DNA of 64,000 bases from Erwinia_E haradaeae_B (GCF_900698985.1 NZ_LR217730.1:434001-498000), one strand, 5' to 3'. Positions 29,828 to 40,611 are shown, counted from the first letter of the stretch. The notes: generated from the letters alone by a model not told the origin. Made by a program: numbers and translations.

Positions 29828-31591
29828 ATGGAATCTGTGCAAAAAACTATTACTTATCTTAAAACTCTTCTTAGAAACTATCAATATCAGTATTATGTAA
29901 TAAATGAACCAGGTATACCTGATGTAGAATATGATCGTTTGATGGAGACCCTTCGTCAATTAGAGATCGAAAATCCTAATCTTCTTACACAGGATTCCCC
30001 AACTCAATGTGTAGGTGGATCTTCTATAAGTAGCATTTTTAAACCAGTTCATCACAAAATTCCGATGTTATCTTTAGATACTGTGTCAGATGAGAGTAGT
30101 TATCTTGTTTTTCATCAGCGGTTAAAAAAAAGATTAAACATTAGCAAGGGTATCACATTATGTTGTGAGCTTAAGCTAGATGGTTTAGCAGTTAGTTTAT
30201 TATATATCAATGGTAGATTGGTTCGGGCATCTACTCGCGGTGATGGGCTGGTTGGAGAAGATATCACTGCTAATGTTAGAACTATTAGCATTGTTCCAGA
30301 ATATCTCACAGGCAATAAGATTCCAGATTATCTAGAAGTGCGCGGAGAGGTATTTATGTCACACGCAGGATTTAAAAAAATAAATCAAACAGCTTATAGA
30401 GAGGGACATAAGATTTTCTCTAATCCGCGTAATGCTGCTTCTGGTTCTTTACGTAATTTAGATCCTTGTATTACAGCCAAGCGTCCTCTGACCTTTATAT
30501 GTTACGGGTTGGGATTTTTTAAAGGTAGATCAATGCCGCGTAGTCATATAGCTTGTTTGCAATATTTTAAGGCTTGGGGATTACCGGTAAATGATAATAC
30601 GCGTCTTTGTTATTCTTCTGGAGAAGTAATTAAATTTTATCATAATGCAGAAATGAAGCGTCCATTTTTTGGTTTTGATATTGATGGGGTAGTAATTAAG
30701 GTAGATGATCTAGAATTACAAAAGAAGATAGGTTCTTCTTCGCGTGCTCCAAGATGGGCGGTAGCTTTTAAGTTTGCAGCACAAGAAGCTATCACAAAAT
30801 TGAATAATGTAGAATTTCGAGTTGGTCGCACCGGAGTAATTACGCCAGTTGCACAATTATCACCTATTCGGATTGCAGGAGTTCTTATAAGTAGAGCAAC
30901 ATTACATAACGTACATGAAATTAATCGACTTGGATTAAAAATTGGAAATAATGTTGTCATTCGTAGGGCTGGTGACGTTATCCCGCAAATAATTAGCGTT
31001 GCGAAGCCAGATGTTGATAGTAATATAATTGTAAAAAACATTACTATTCCAAAACAATGTCCAGGATGTGGTTCTAAGATACGGTTTATATCAGGTGAAT
31101 TAGCTTTACGCTGTACAGGTGGATTATCTTGCGCCGCGCAACGTAAAAGCGTTATAAGGCATTTTACCTCTCGTAAAGCATTAAATATCAATGGTATGGG
31201 TAAAGCAATAATTAATCAGTTGGTGGATAAAGGGTATATAAATAATCCAGCCGATCTTTTTATGCTTACAATAGATCAACTTATCAGTTTAGAACGTGTT
31301 GGCCAAAAATCAGCACAGAATATAATAGATGCACTTATTATCTCAAAAAAAACTACTTTTGCGCGTTTTATATACGCTTTGGGGATCAGTAAAATTGGAT
31401 TAGTGGCAGCAGAAAATCTTGCATCTCATTTTGTTACATTAAATTTTCTTCTTGCAGCTGATCTAAATGCATTAAGTTCAGTGTATGGTATTGGTCAAAC
31501 AGCTGCAAGTTATTTAAAAGAATTTCTGGATGATGCAAATAATCGTGAAGTTATTCGGATGTTGGTAGTAGAAGTTGGTATTTACTGGTAA
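29828..31591 (+). CDS. ligA: NAD-dependent DNA ligase lacking the BRCT domain
   Basis: Seals nicks during replication and repair, using NAD+. I start at ATG 29828 (MESVQKTI, as MESIEQQL in E. coli), giving 587 residues against 671. Present in order: the NAD-binding Ia segment, the adenylation domain with the nucleophile Lys116 in CELKLDGLAV, the OB fold, a complete four-Cys zinc finger (CPGCG...RCTGGLSC), and the helix-hairpin-helix domain (LERVGQKSAQN; VYGIGQTAAS). The protein stops after EVGIYW, precisely where the E. coli enzyme continues into its 78-residue C-terminal BRCT domain. No BRCT-like residues follow in any frame. The catalytic core is complete, so it should still ligate. A GTG at 29816 is an alternative start. 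Confidence 0.96.
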   Translation: MESVQKTITYLKTLLRNYQYQYYVINEPGIPDVEYDRLMETLRQLEIENPNLLTQDSPTQCVGGSSISSIFKPVHHKIPMLSLDTVSDESSYLVFHQRLKKRLNISKGITLCCELKLDGLAVSLLYINGRLVRASTRGDGLVGEDITANVRTISIVPEYLTGNKIPDYLEVRGEVFMSHAGFKKINQTAYREGHKIFSNPRNAASGSLRNLDPCITAKRPLTFICYGLGFFKGRSMPRSHIACLQYFKAWGLPVNDNTRLCYSSGEVIKFYHNAEMKRPFFGFDIDGVVIKVDDLELQKKIGSSSRAPRWAVAFKFAAQEAITKLNNVEFRVGRTGVITPVAQLSPIRIAGVLISRATLHNVHEINRLGLKIGNNVVIRRAGDVIPQIISVAKPDVDSNIIVKNITIPKQCPGCGSKIRFISGELALRCTGGLSCAAQRKSVIRHFTSRKALNINGMGKAIINQLVDKGYINNPADLFMLTIDQLISLERVGQKSAQNIIDALIISKKTTFARFIYALGISKIGLVAAENLASHFVTLNFLLAADLNALSSVYGIGQTAASYLKEFLDDANNREVIRMLVVEVGIYW

Positions 31592-34025
31592 TAATTATAT
31601 ATAAAATACAAAAAAATACAAAAAATAATTTAAAATTTTTTGTAAAAGTATGATAGTTAGTGTATTGTTTATGATTTTTTTTAGAATATATTTACTTATT
31701 GTATAAAAGTATGCGTAGCTATATTTAGTCATTTATTTTCTACAAGAGCTTATCTAGTTATTTTTAAAGAAGCATCATAAGATCTTATTATATAATTTAT
31801 CAGTGTCTTAAAAAAGAATTTAAAAGATCATCAAGTAACAAGTCTAGTGATTTAGCATCTATTTCTGATCTGTAATTATTGATTAATATTTAATGAATGA
31901 TCAAAATTATAACTATATATATCATTATATATGAAATCTAGTTATTTACTATAGTTAAATTTTATTTGAATATTATATGTTGAAGTAAAATTTGTATTTT
32001 ACAAAAACCAGCATGCATAAAAATATACTGTGTACGTATATATATCGAGATATATACTTATTTAATAACAAATCTATCAATAAAACTAAAATATTAAAGC
32101 TACTTGATAGTAGATATTTTTTTAAAAATAAAGTATAGCTTCAGTATATATCAACAGTACCTTAGCTAATTATCTTATTTAACAATATTATATTTTCGCT
32201 ATAGGTGCTATGCATAAGAATAATATGAGCAATATGTAATACTTTGCTGTGCATCTTTTAAGCCTCCAACAGTTCTTAGATCCTAATAAGAAGTTTTGAT
32301 TTGTAATTTTATCATTTTAAGAGATATGATATTTACCATAGTGTAGATTTTATTTTCAAAACCTCAGAGGATTATTTTAGTATTTTTATCAATTCATGCC
32401 ATTTTAAGAAATATAAGTAAAATAAGTGTATATAAAGTAATATTATTAATTAAAATCACTAAAGTATTGACATTAATACTTTTATATATTTAAAAATATT
32501 ATTTTTAACTATAATATTAAAGAAATAAAACAAATTTAATCGAGATATGTTTAGTGTTATTAACATACTTTATTAATAATTTTAATTATAATGCGGTTTT
32601 ATTCTGATTAACAGATATCAATAATCTTTATTAATCTTAATTATGATTAATGATAAGAATATAATATAATTAATTATATAATAAGTTTTCGTTAATATGC
32701 CAATAGAATTATGTTTGTGGTGCATTAATGATATGTGATCTTTCGGTTATGTATTGTTTGTTTTTTAGTTAGAAACATTATAGAGGATTATCCAAGGTTA
32801 AGAATAAACTAGTGATTTCACACTAAAAAATTACAATATAAACTTTTAAAAAGATCATGATATTGATAAAAATTATAGTCTTTGGTAAGAGGATAACTAC
32901 TTTATTTTCTAAAAAATCGTATAATTTTTATATAAATAAATTTTAATATTATATTTTGTAAATCAATATCAAAGGATTTAGTCTGCTTTAAATTATTTTT
33001 CTAAATAATTTTAAATTAGTATAGATTTTGAATATGTCAGTAATTTTATTAGCTTGATGTTTTTTTTTAAAAACTTGTCTTATGTACAAGTTATTATACG
33101 CAGCACAATAAGGCACATTAGCCTGGAGAATTACTTTTTTTAAAATTTTCATTTTAATACTTAAGGATTCAGACTTTCTAGTCCCATATATTTTATGCAA
33201 TACATGCACATACCATTGTTCTATATTTTAGGGGTAGATATTTATTTTTCTTCTAAAAAGGTCGCATAGACTATTTTATATGTATCAATAGAATTACATG
33301 TATACTTTATATCACTTAATAGCGCAGCATCATCATTGAATAGCGTAAGCTATTAGTTAGTGTTTTATATAAAAACCTATAAAGTAAACAATGATATAAA
33401 ATGACTACTTGATCTCTAATTATATATCTCATTGTATTAAAAAAGTTTTCCATGTTGACTATAATTGAATAAGTTTAGAGTTTGCATTCTTTAGTAAGAA
33501 ACAGGAACAACTATACATGCGATAGAAATATCGTCTCTGGACTTTTCTCAAGATAAAATATTATTTCCAATTTGTTTTTTGTAATGTATTTTGATGATAT
33601 ATGTTATTGTAGTTTATATTATGATGTATAATAATAAAATTATCATTTTATAAAATGTAGACATATTCTATCAGATTTTATAATGCATAGATTGTACGGA
33701 AGTAACATGTATAGAAAGAGATAGTCTATGCATAATATTCACATCAGATTTGTATTACTAAAATTCAAACAATTTTCTTAATTATTTATTTTATACAAAA
33801 ATTTAATTTTATAAACAATACCTGTATGATGACTTGTAAATGACTTTTTAAATATTATTTTTTTTATATAAAGATTACGGTATGTATTTATTTTGATATA
33901 AATATTTATTTATATATTATTTAAGTTTTATTGTCTTAAGTAATTTACTATTTTATTTCACAATATCTATTGAAAATTATGAGGCCTGATTTACTTTGGC
34001 CAAAATGAAAATAAGAGAGAGCTTT
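31592..34025. other. AT-rich spacer between ligA and lon
   Basis: About 2.4 kb. In E. coli lon follows tig-clpP-clpX; none of these can be read here. A minus-strand frame at 32988-33209 has no family resemblance and is not called. The lon promoter must lie at the right end, but no clear heat-shock promoter is visible. Confidence 0.55.
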
Positions 34026-36374
34026 ATGAATCCTGAGTGTTCTGAATTCATCGAAATCCCTGTCTTACCGTTGCGAGATGCAGTGGTTTATCCCCATATG
34101 GTCATTCCCTTATTTGTAGGACGCGAAAAAGCCATCTGCTGTATAGAAACCGCTATTAATCATGACAAAAAGATTATTCTCGTTGCTCAAAAAGAATCTG
34201 TAACGGATGAACCTAGCATTCAGGATCTTTTTTTAGTTGGAACCGTTTCCTCTATTTTACAGATTCTAAAATTACCAGACGGTACTGTAAAAGTCTTAGT
34301 TGAGGGGTTGCAGCGTGTTCAAATTACTACTTTATGTGATCACGGTGATCATTTTACAGCTACAGCTAAGTATTTAGTCTCTCCGGTAATGGAAGCGAAA
34401 GAGCAAGAAGCGCTAGTGCGTTCCGCAATTAATCAATTTGCAGGGTACATCAAACTTAATAAAAAAATCCCACTTGAAGTGTTGACGTCACTTAATAATA
34501 TTGATGATGCTGCGCGTCTTTCTGATACTGTTGCAGCTCATATGACATTAAAGCTCTCTGAAAAACAGTCTATTCTTGAGATGTCAGACGTTAGTAAACG
34601 TCTAGAGTATTTAATGGCTATGATGGAATCAGGGATGGAATTACTACAAGTTGAAAAACGTATTCGTGCTCGTGTTAAAAAACAAATGGAAAAAAGCCAG
34701 CGAGAATATTATTTAAATGAACAGATAAAGGCTATTCAAAAAGAACTTGGTGATATAGAAGATACACCTGATGAAAATGAAGCTTGGAGACGCAAGATTG
34801 ACCGAGCGAGGATGCCACAAGAAGCGCGAGAAAAAACTGAAGCTGAGCTGAATAAGTTAAAAATGATGTCACCTATGTCAGCAGAATCCACTGTCGTTCG
34901 TAGCTATATTGACTGGATGATACAAGTTCCATGGTATAATCGTAGTAAGATGAAAAAAGATTTGCAAAAAGCACAGGAAACACTAGATATTGATCATTTT
35001 GGGTTAACTGTTGTAAAAGATAGAATACTAGAGTATCTAGCTGTTCAGAGTCGGGTTAGTAAAATAAAAGGACCAATCCTTTGTTTAGTTGGTCCTCCGG
35101 GAGTAGGTAAAACTTCTTTGGGTCAGTCTGTTGCTAAAGCAACAGGAAGAAAATATGTACGTATGGCATTAGGTGGGATGCGTGATGAAGCAGAAATTCG
35201 TGGTCATCGCCGTACTTATATTGGCTCTATGCCTGGAAAAATTATTCAAAAGATCACTAAAACAGGAGTAAAAAATCCATTATTTTTATTAGATGAGATT
35301 GATAAAATGTCATCTGATATGCGTGGTGATCCGTCTTCAGCTCTTCTCGAAGTACTAGATCCAGAACAAAATGTTGCTTTTAATGATCATTATCTAGAGG
35401 TTGATTATGATCTCTCGGATGTCATGTTTCTCGCAACCTCTAATTCAACGAATATCCCAGCAGCACTATTAGATCGCATGGAAGTCATTTGGTTGTCTGG
35501 TTATACAGAAGATGAAAAACTTAATATTGCTAGACGGCATTTGTTGTCTAAACAATTCGAGAGAAATGCATTAAAAAAAGATGAATTAATTATTGACGAA
35601 AGCGCACTGGTTAGTATTATTCGGTACTATACACGTGAAGCTGGTGTGCGAAATCTAGAGCGAGAACTATCAAAATTATGTCGTAAGGCAGTTAAGACAC
35701 TGCTTATAGATAAAACTATCAAAAAAATGTTAATCAATTCTGATAATTTAAAAGATTATCTTGGTGTCCAGCGTTATGATTATACTCGTGTTGATTCTCA
35801 TAATCGTATAGGTCAGGTGACAGGGTTAGCATGGACTACATTTGGCGGTGGTGACCTACTAACGATTGAGGCAGCTTGTGTTCCAGGTAAAGGAAAGCTT
35901 ACTTATACAGGATCCTTAGGTGAAGTTATGCAAGAGTCGATTCAGGCTGCATTAACAGTAGTGCGTGCTCGGGCATCAAAATTAGGTATTAAAAATAATT
36001 TTTATGAAACAAAAGATATTCATGTACATGTTCCAACTGGAGCAACACCTAAAGATGGTCCTAGCGCAGGTATTGCAATGTGTACTTCTCTTGTTTCATG
36101 TCTGACTGGTAATCCAGTGAGATCTGATGTGGCTATGACCGGTGAGATCACCTTGCGTGGTCAAGTATTACCTATTGGTGGTTTAAAAGACAAATTATTA
36201 GCCGCCCGTCGCGGTGGTATTACGACAGTTTTAATACCAGAGGAAAATAGACGTGATCTTGAGGAAATTCCAGATAATATTGTTTCTAATTTAGCCATTC
36301 ATCCTGTCACTTGTATTGAAGAAGTATTAGATTTATCATTGCAGTTTAAAATACCTATTCCTGCATCTATATAA
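34026..36374 (+). CDS. lon: ATP-dependent Lon protease
   Basis: Homohexameric cytoplasmic protease degrading misfolded and regulatory proteins. From ATG 34026 (MNPECSEFIEIPVLPLRD; AAGAGAG just upstream) the product is 782 residues against 784. Present: the N-terminal substrate-binding domain (1-310), AAA+ module with Walker A GPPGVGKTS near 356 and Walker B LFLLDEID near 420, and the protease domain with the Ser-Lys dyad, Ser in KDGPSAGIAM near 680 and Lys in GGLKDKLLAA near 723. An upstream ATG at 33996 would add ten residues absent in relatives. hupB downstream is missing. Its end shares an unusual hairpin with hldE. Confidence 0.98.
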   Translation: MNPECSEFIEIPVLPLRDAVVYPHMVIPLFVGREKAICCIETAINHDKKIILVAQKESVTDEPSIQDLFLVGTVSSILQILKLPDGTVKVLVEGLQRVQITTLCDHGDHFTATAKYLVSPVMEAKEQEALVRSAINQFAGYIKLNKKIPLEVLTSLNNIDDAARLSDTVAAHMTLKLSEKQSILEMSDVSKRLEYLMAMMESGMELLQVEKRIRARVKKQMEKSQREYYLNEQIKAIQKELGDIEDTPDENEAWRRKIDRARMPQEAREKTEAELNKLKMMSPMSAESTVVRSYIDWMIQVPWYNRSKMKKDLQKAQETLDIDHFGLTVVKDRILEYLAVQSRVSKIKGPILCLVGPPGVGKTSLGQSVAKATGRKYVRMALGGMRDEAEIRGHRRTYIGSMPGKIIQKITKTGVKNPLFLLDEIDKMSSDMRGDPSSALLEVLDPEQNVAFNDHYLEVDYDLSDVMFLATSNSTNIPAALLDRMEVIWLSGYTEDEKLNIARRHLLSKQFERNALKKDELIIDESALVSIIRYYTREAGVRNLERELSKLCRKAVKTLLIDKTIKKMLINSDNLKDYLGVQRYDYTRVDSHNRIGQVTGLAWTTFGGGDLLTIEAACVPGKGKLTYTGSLGEVMQESIQAALTVVRARASKLGIKNNFYETKDIHVHVPTGATPKDGPSAGIAMCTSLVSCLTGNPVRSDVAMTGEITLRGQVLPIGGLKDKLLAARRGGITTVLIPEENRRDLEEIPDNIVSNLAIHPVTCIEEVLDLSLQFKIPIPASI

Positions 36375-36392
36375 TAGATATGGTATTTTTTT
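36365..36392 (+). terminator. Hairpin overlapping the lon stop codon, followed by seven T
   Basis: ATCTAT-ATA-ATAGAT at 36365-36379 includes the lon stop TAA (36372-36374); T7 follows at 36386-36392. From the first A through the seventh T it matches the hldE end at all but one base. A much stronger terminator follows at 36499-36542. Confidence 0.45.
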
Positions 36393-36676
36393 ATTTTAAT
36401 ATATCTTTTTTAACGACTTTGTAGTTTACAATGTAGTAATAGATTATATTTTATACTTAATATATCAATCTGTTAGGAATGATCTCTAGTTTTTTTATAA
36501 AACTAGAATTAGGATTTTTTATATTGTCCTAATTCTAGTTTTCTTATAAAATTATTAAAAAATATAAATAAAATTATATACAATATATGTCATTCTAAAA
36601 TTATTTTTATATATATAAATTTTTACTCTAGATGATAACATCATATTATATATATTATAGTCAAGAGACCATAAAT
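36375..36676. other. Spacer between convergent lon and rpoD
   Basis: 302 bp holding the bidirectional terminator at 36499-36542; the rest is AT-rich without features. Confidence 0.6.
36499..36542. terminator. Bidirectional intrinsic terminator between lon and rpoD
   Basis: A 16-bp perfect inverted repeat (36499-36514 pairs with 36527-36542) with a 12-base loop. Its core CTAGAATTAGGA/TCCTAATTCTAG is flanked by A4/T4 within the stem and further T-rich DNA on both strands (TTTTCTTATAAAA and its counterpart). It lies 125 bp after lon and 135 bp after rpoD, the two converging genes, so it can stop transcription from both sides. Confidence 0.8.
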
Positions 36677-38515
36677 TTAATCGTCTAAAAAGCTTTTTAA
36701 AACTTCTGACCGACTGGGATGACGTAACTTACGTAATGCTTTTGCTTCAATTTGACGAATGCGTTCTCGCGTTACGTCAAATTGTTTTCCAACTTCTTCT
36801 AATGTGTGATCAGTATTCATATCGATTCCAAAACGCATTCGTAAAACTTTTGCCTCACGTGCAGTAAGCCCTTCTAACACATCATATGTTGCAGCGCGCA
36901 GACTTTCAGAAGTTGCGGAATCTAAGGGAAGCTCTAAAGCTGTGTCTTCAATAAAATCACCAAGATGTGAGTCTTCATCATCTCCAACTGGGGTTTCCAT
37001 AGATATTGGTTCTTTAGCAATTTTCATCACTTTACGGATTTTATCTTCCGGTATAAGCATTCGCTCAGCTAATTCTTCCGGTGTTGGTTCACGACCTATT
37101 TCTTGTAGCATCTGTCGTGAAATACGGTTTAATTTATTAATGGTCTCAATCATATGCACTGGAATACGAATTGTACGCGCCTGATCGGCGATAGATCTAG
37201 TAATAGCCTGACGAATCCACCACGTAGCATAGGTTGAAAATTTATAACCGCGACGATATTCAAATTTGTCCACTGCTTTCATTAAACCAATATTACCCTC
37301 TTGAATCAGGTCTAAAAATTGTAGACCACGATTAGTATATTTTTTAGCGATAGAAATGACTAGCCTTAAATTTGCTTCCACCATCTCCTTTTTAGCTCGC
37401 CGCGCTTTTAATTCACCAATAGACATTCGACGGTTAATATCTTTTACTTGCTCAATAGTTAAGCCAGTTTCCTTTTCAATTGCTTGCAGTTTTTTAAGGC
37501 TGTATAATACGTCATCTGAAACATCTTTGAGTTTTTCTGACCATCGTTTATTCATAGTGATTGCAGTTTGTAGCCAATTATCATTTGTTTCATTACCAGT
37601 AAATAGAGTAATAAAGCTTTTTTTAGGCATTTTACACCATTCTACACATAGTTTCATAATGAGACGTTCTTGTGTTCGTACGCGTTCCATCATGATACGC
37701 ATATTATTTACTAGTAATTCAAATTGTTTTGGAACTAATCGGAACTGTTGAAATACATCAGAGAGATTTTTTATTTCTTCAAGAGCATTAATATGACTAC
37801 GGCTCCTAGATTTGATAACAGTACGAGTGATTTCATATTGAGCTCTTAGAGCACTAAATTTTTCATGTGCTAATTCAGTATCAATGTTATGTTCATCATC
37901 TGAAGTTTCATCATCAGAGTCATCATCTTCATTTTCACTGACCTCTTCTGAAGGGAGATCTGTGCCAATATGAGTAGAAGTAGGTGGTATATCTATCTCT
38001 GCATTGGGGTCAACAAACCCAGTAATTAAGTCCGAGAGACGGGCTTCGTCTAATCGAACTTTTTCATACTGTTCTAAAAGATATGTAATTGCTTCTGGGT
38101 ATTCAGCAACAGAACACTGCACTTGGTTAATTCCATCTTCAATTCGTTTGGCAATATCAATCTCACCCTCACGTGTTAGTAGTTCAACTGTGCCCATTTC
38201 ACGCATGTACATGCGCACCGGATCAGTTGTACGTCCAATTTCAGACTCAACACTAGATAGAACTTGAGCAGCTGCTTCCACAGCATCTTCGTCAGTATCG
38301 TTGCTATTTTCGTTTAGTATTAATTCATCGACATCAGGTGCTTCTTCTACAACTTGAATTCCCATGTTATTAATCATTTGAATGATGTCTTCGAGCTGAT
38401 CGGAGTCTACGATATCATCAGGAAGATGATCATTGATCTCAGAATAGGTTAGATATCCTTGCTCTTTACCACGTGTAACAAGTAATTTAAGCTGCGACTG
38501 TGGGTTTTGCTCCAT
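36677..38515 (-). CDS. rpoD: RNA polymerase primary sigma factor (sigma-70)
   Basis: Housekeeping sigma factor directing RNA polymerase to most promoters. The protein has 612 residues (E. coli 613) and all regions are intact: region 1.1 (MEQNPQSQLKLLVTRGKEQG), an acidic non-conserved insert around 190-210 rich in Asp/Glu, region 2 with the -10-recognising stretch EGNIGLMKAVDKFEYRRG, region 3, and region 4 with the helix-turn-helix TLEEVGKQFDVTRERIRQIE. It is the last gene of the rpsU-dnaG-rpoD operon, 268 bp behind dnaG, with the bidirectional terminator downstream. Near-complete conservation of regions 2 and 4 implies standard -10/-35 promoters. Confidence 0.99.
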   Translation of the reverse strand: MEQNPQSQLKLLVTRGKEQGYLTYSEINDHLPDDIVDSDQLEDIIQMINNMGIQVVEEAPDVDELILNENSNDTDEDAVEAAAQVLSSVESEIGRTTDPVRMYMREMGTVELLTREGEIDIAKRIEDGINQVQCSVAEYPEAITYLLEQYEKVRLDEARLSDLITGFVDPNAEIDIPPTSTHIGTDLPSEEVSENEDDDSDDETSDDEHNIDTELAHEKFSALRAQYEITRTVIKSRSRSHINALEEIKNLSDVFQQFRLVPKQFELLVNNMRIMMERVRTQERLIMKLCVEWCKMPKKSFITLFTGNETNDNWLQTAITMNKRWSEKLKDVSDDVLYSLKKLQAIEKETGLTIEQVKDINRRMSIGELKARRAKKEMVEANLRLVISIAKKYTNRGLQFLDLIQEGNIGLMKAVDKFEYRRGYKFSTYATWWIRQAITRSIADQARTIRIPVHMIETINKLNRISRQMLQEIGREPTPEELAERMLIPEDKIRKVMKIAKEPISMETPVGDDEDSHLGDFIEDTALELPLDSATSESLRAATYDVLEGLTAREAKVLRMRFGIDMNTDHTLEEVGKQFDVTRERIRQIEAKALRKLRHPSRSEVLKSFLDD

Positions 38516-38783
38516 AAGGCTGTATCCATACTTCTAAAAATTAGATTGATCTTGGACGACGATATGCCAAGAGTAATAGTATTAGGGTTTTAAGATGACA
38601 GTAATACCCTTTTAAAAAGATTGTATATTTTTAATTCAATTGATAAAAATACTAACGTTTTATGTTGGTAATGGCTAAAGTATTATCTGCATTATCAACA
38701 GAATGCATATTAAGTAGTATAATTATCAATCACTCATAGAATGTTTCTTTTCTTTTATTATAGAAAAGTATTCAACAACTTGG

Positions 38784-40538
38784 CTATGTAGTATGTTTAA
38801 TAGCTTGACTTAATGCCCATAATGAACGACGCTCTTGACTGTTTAAGCCACTGACACGATCAAGAGCAATGAGATTTTCCAGTTTCAGTTGCTGAGATCT
38901 CTGGTAAAGATTATAAAAAGCATCTAAAAACATATTTTTTATTTGTTCATCAACAATCATGTGGTTCCAGATAGCTAGTCTTTCAAGGTGTTTGCTAAAT
39001 TTTGTATCACGGTATAGTTCTAATAGTTGCCCCGTTGTTAAGGAAGGAAAACTACGGCAAGTGCTTAATAGGTGAAGAAAAAGCTTTAAACCTGGTATTT
39101 TTGCTTTTTCTAGTCCATCTAGTGGTGGTGTGATATTAGATAGAGTAGGATTTTGTACTAATAAGCCGATTAATATACGCATAGTAGTGTTTTTTTCGAA
39201 AAATGAGTATGTAAAAATAGGTTGTGTATTATTTATTTTTTTTAATAAAAATTTATTTAACTGACCTTCATCAATTATTCCTAACTTATTACCTAGCTCT
39301 TGTAGTAGATATATGCGTAACAGCTCTCCTGGTATCATTTGAATGAGAGGTAACACAAGAGTACCAAGTCGTGCTCGTCCTTCTGGATCAGATAGATTGA
39401 CTTGTGAGATTAGTGTGGTAAAAATTAATGTTGACATAGGAATGGAGTTTTTAATGCGCATTTCAAATAATTTTTTACCTTCTTGACGTATGACCGTATC
39501 AGGGTCTTCTTTTTCCGGCAAAAACATAAACCGTAGTTGATAACCGTCGTGCATATAAGGTAGTGCAATTTGTAGCATGCGCCATGCGGCATTACGTCCA
39601 GCATTATCTCCATCATAGCAACAGATTACTGTATGTGTTACACGAAATAGTGACTGAATATGTTTATCTGTAATAGAAGTGCCTAAGGATGCTATCGCAT
39701 AATCTATTCCAAACTGAGATAATGCCACAACATCCATATATCCTTCTACAAGTAATAACTTAGAAGGTTGAGAGTTTTTCTTTAGTGTTTCGTATAAACC
39801 ATATAATTGATTGCCTTTATGAAAAATCATAGTTTCTGGTGAATTGAGGTATTTTGGTGTTCCATTGTTAAGAGCTCTTCCCCCAAAACCAATTACCCGA
39901 CCTAGTTTGTCATGAATAGGAAACATAATGCGTTCGCGAAATCGATCATAAGAATGTCCTTCAAGATTTTTAATAAGCATGCCAGTATCAAGTAATAATT
40001 GACGATGTAAGGCATTATTTCCAAAATATTTTAATAAATTATTCCATCCAGATGGGGCGTATCCAATAGAAAAACGTTGAATAACTATCTGATTAACTTC
40101 TCGTACTTCAAGGTAATTTTTCGCTACTGATGATGACGTTCGTTCTAAAATTTTTTGATAAAAAAGACATAGATCATGCATTATTTTATATAAATTCTTT
40201 TGGTGAGTATATGAAAAAACTTTTACATTATTTTGTTTATTATATGGTATTGGTAGATTACAGCTAGCTGCTAGTTCTTCAATGCTTTCAATAAATGCTA
40301 AATGATCATATTTCATGAGAAAATCAATGATATTTCCATGTGCACCACAACCGAAACAATGATAGAATTGTTTTTCTTCATTGACAGTAAAAGAAGGGTT
40401 TTTTTCTTTATGAAATGGACAGTGCGTATGGTAATTCTTACCTTGTTTTTTTAATGTCAGACGAGTATTGATAAGATCAACAATATCTGTTCGTCCTAGA
40501 AGGTCCCTTATGAATTCAGGTGGAATACGTTGTAACAT
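38784..40538 (-). CDS. dnaG: DNA primase DnaG
   Basis: Synthesises RNA primers for chromosome replication. The protein has 584 residues (E. coli 581). The N-terminal CHC2 zinc finger is complete (HCPFHKEKNPSF...FYHCFGCGAHG, residues about 39-66). The TOPRIM catalytic centre shows LLVEGYMDVVAL near 265 and CYDGDNAGRNAA near 310. The C-terminal DnaB-helicase-binding domain (about 440-584) is diverged but full length. AGGAT stands just before the ATG. It is the middle gene of the macromolecular-synthesis operon, following the rpsU terminator. The 268-bp gap to rpoD carries a small stem, CTTGG-(11)-CCAAG (38551-38571), in the region where the E. coli transcript is processed. Confidence 0.98.
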   Translation of the reverse strand: MLQRIPPEFIRDLLGRTDIVDLINTRLTLKKQGKNYHTHCPFHKEKNPSFTVNEEKQFYHCFGCGAHGNIIDFLMKYDHLAFIESIEELAASCNLPIPYNKQNNVKVFSYTHQKNLYKIMHDLCLFYQKILERTSSSVAKNYLEVREVNQIVIQRFSIGYAPSGWNNLLKYFGNNALHRQLLLDTGMLIKNLEGHSYDRFRERIMFPIHDKLGRVIGFGGRALNNGTPKYLNSPETMIFHKGNQLYGLYETLKKNSQPSKLLLVEGYMDVVALSQFGIDYAIASLGTSITDKHIQSLFRVTHTVICCYDGDNAGRNAAWRMLQIALPYMHDGYQLRFMFLPEKEDPDTVIRQEGKKLFEMRIKNSIPMSTLIFTTLISQVNLSDPEGRARLGTLVLPLIQMIPGELLRIYLLQELGNKLGIIDEGQLNKFLLKKINNTQPIFTYSFFEKNTTMRILIGLLVQNPTLSNITPPLDGLEKAKIPGLKLFLHLLSTCRSFPSLTTGQLLELYRDTKFSKHLERLAIWNHMIVDEQIKNMFLDAFYNLYQRSQQLKLENLIALDRVSGLNSQERRSLWALSQAIKHTT

Positions 40539-40611
40539 AATATCCTATTAATGTTTATGATGTTCTCATATGAATTATAACATTAGTTGTAATTTTATGA
40601 GTATAAAATCA

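Noticed and set aside
30640..31191. 183-codon minus-strand frame inside ligA
   Set aside because: It lies entirely antisense to a conserved part of LigA, has no ribosome binding site worth the name and no family resemblance; its length comes from the codon pattern of the real gene.
32988..33209. 73-codon minus-strand frame upstream of lon
   Set aside because: No match to ClpX, Tig or another expected neighbour and no ribosome binding site; basic Lys/Ile-rich product typical of chance frames.
37356..37751. 131-codon plus-strand frame inside rpoD
   Set aside because: Antisense shadow of the highly conserved sigma factor gene; serine/leucine-rich product without a recognisable family.
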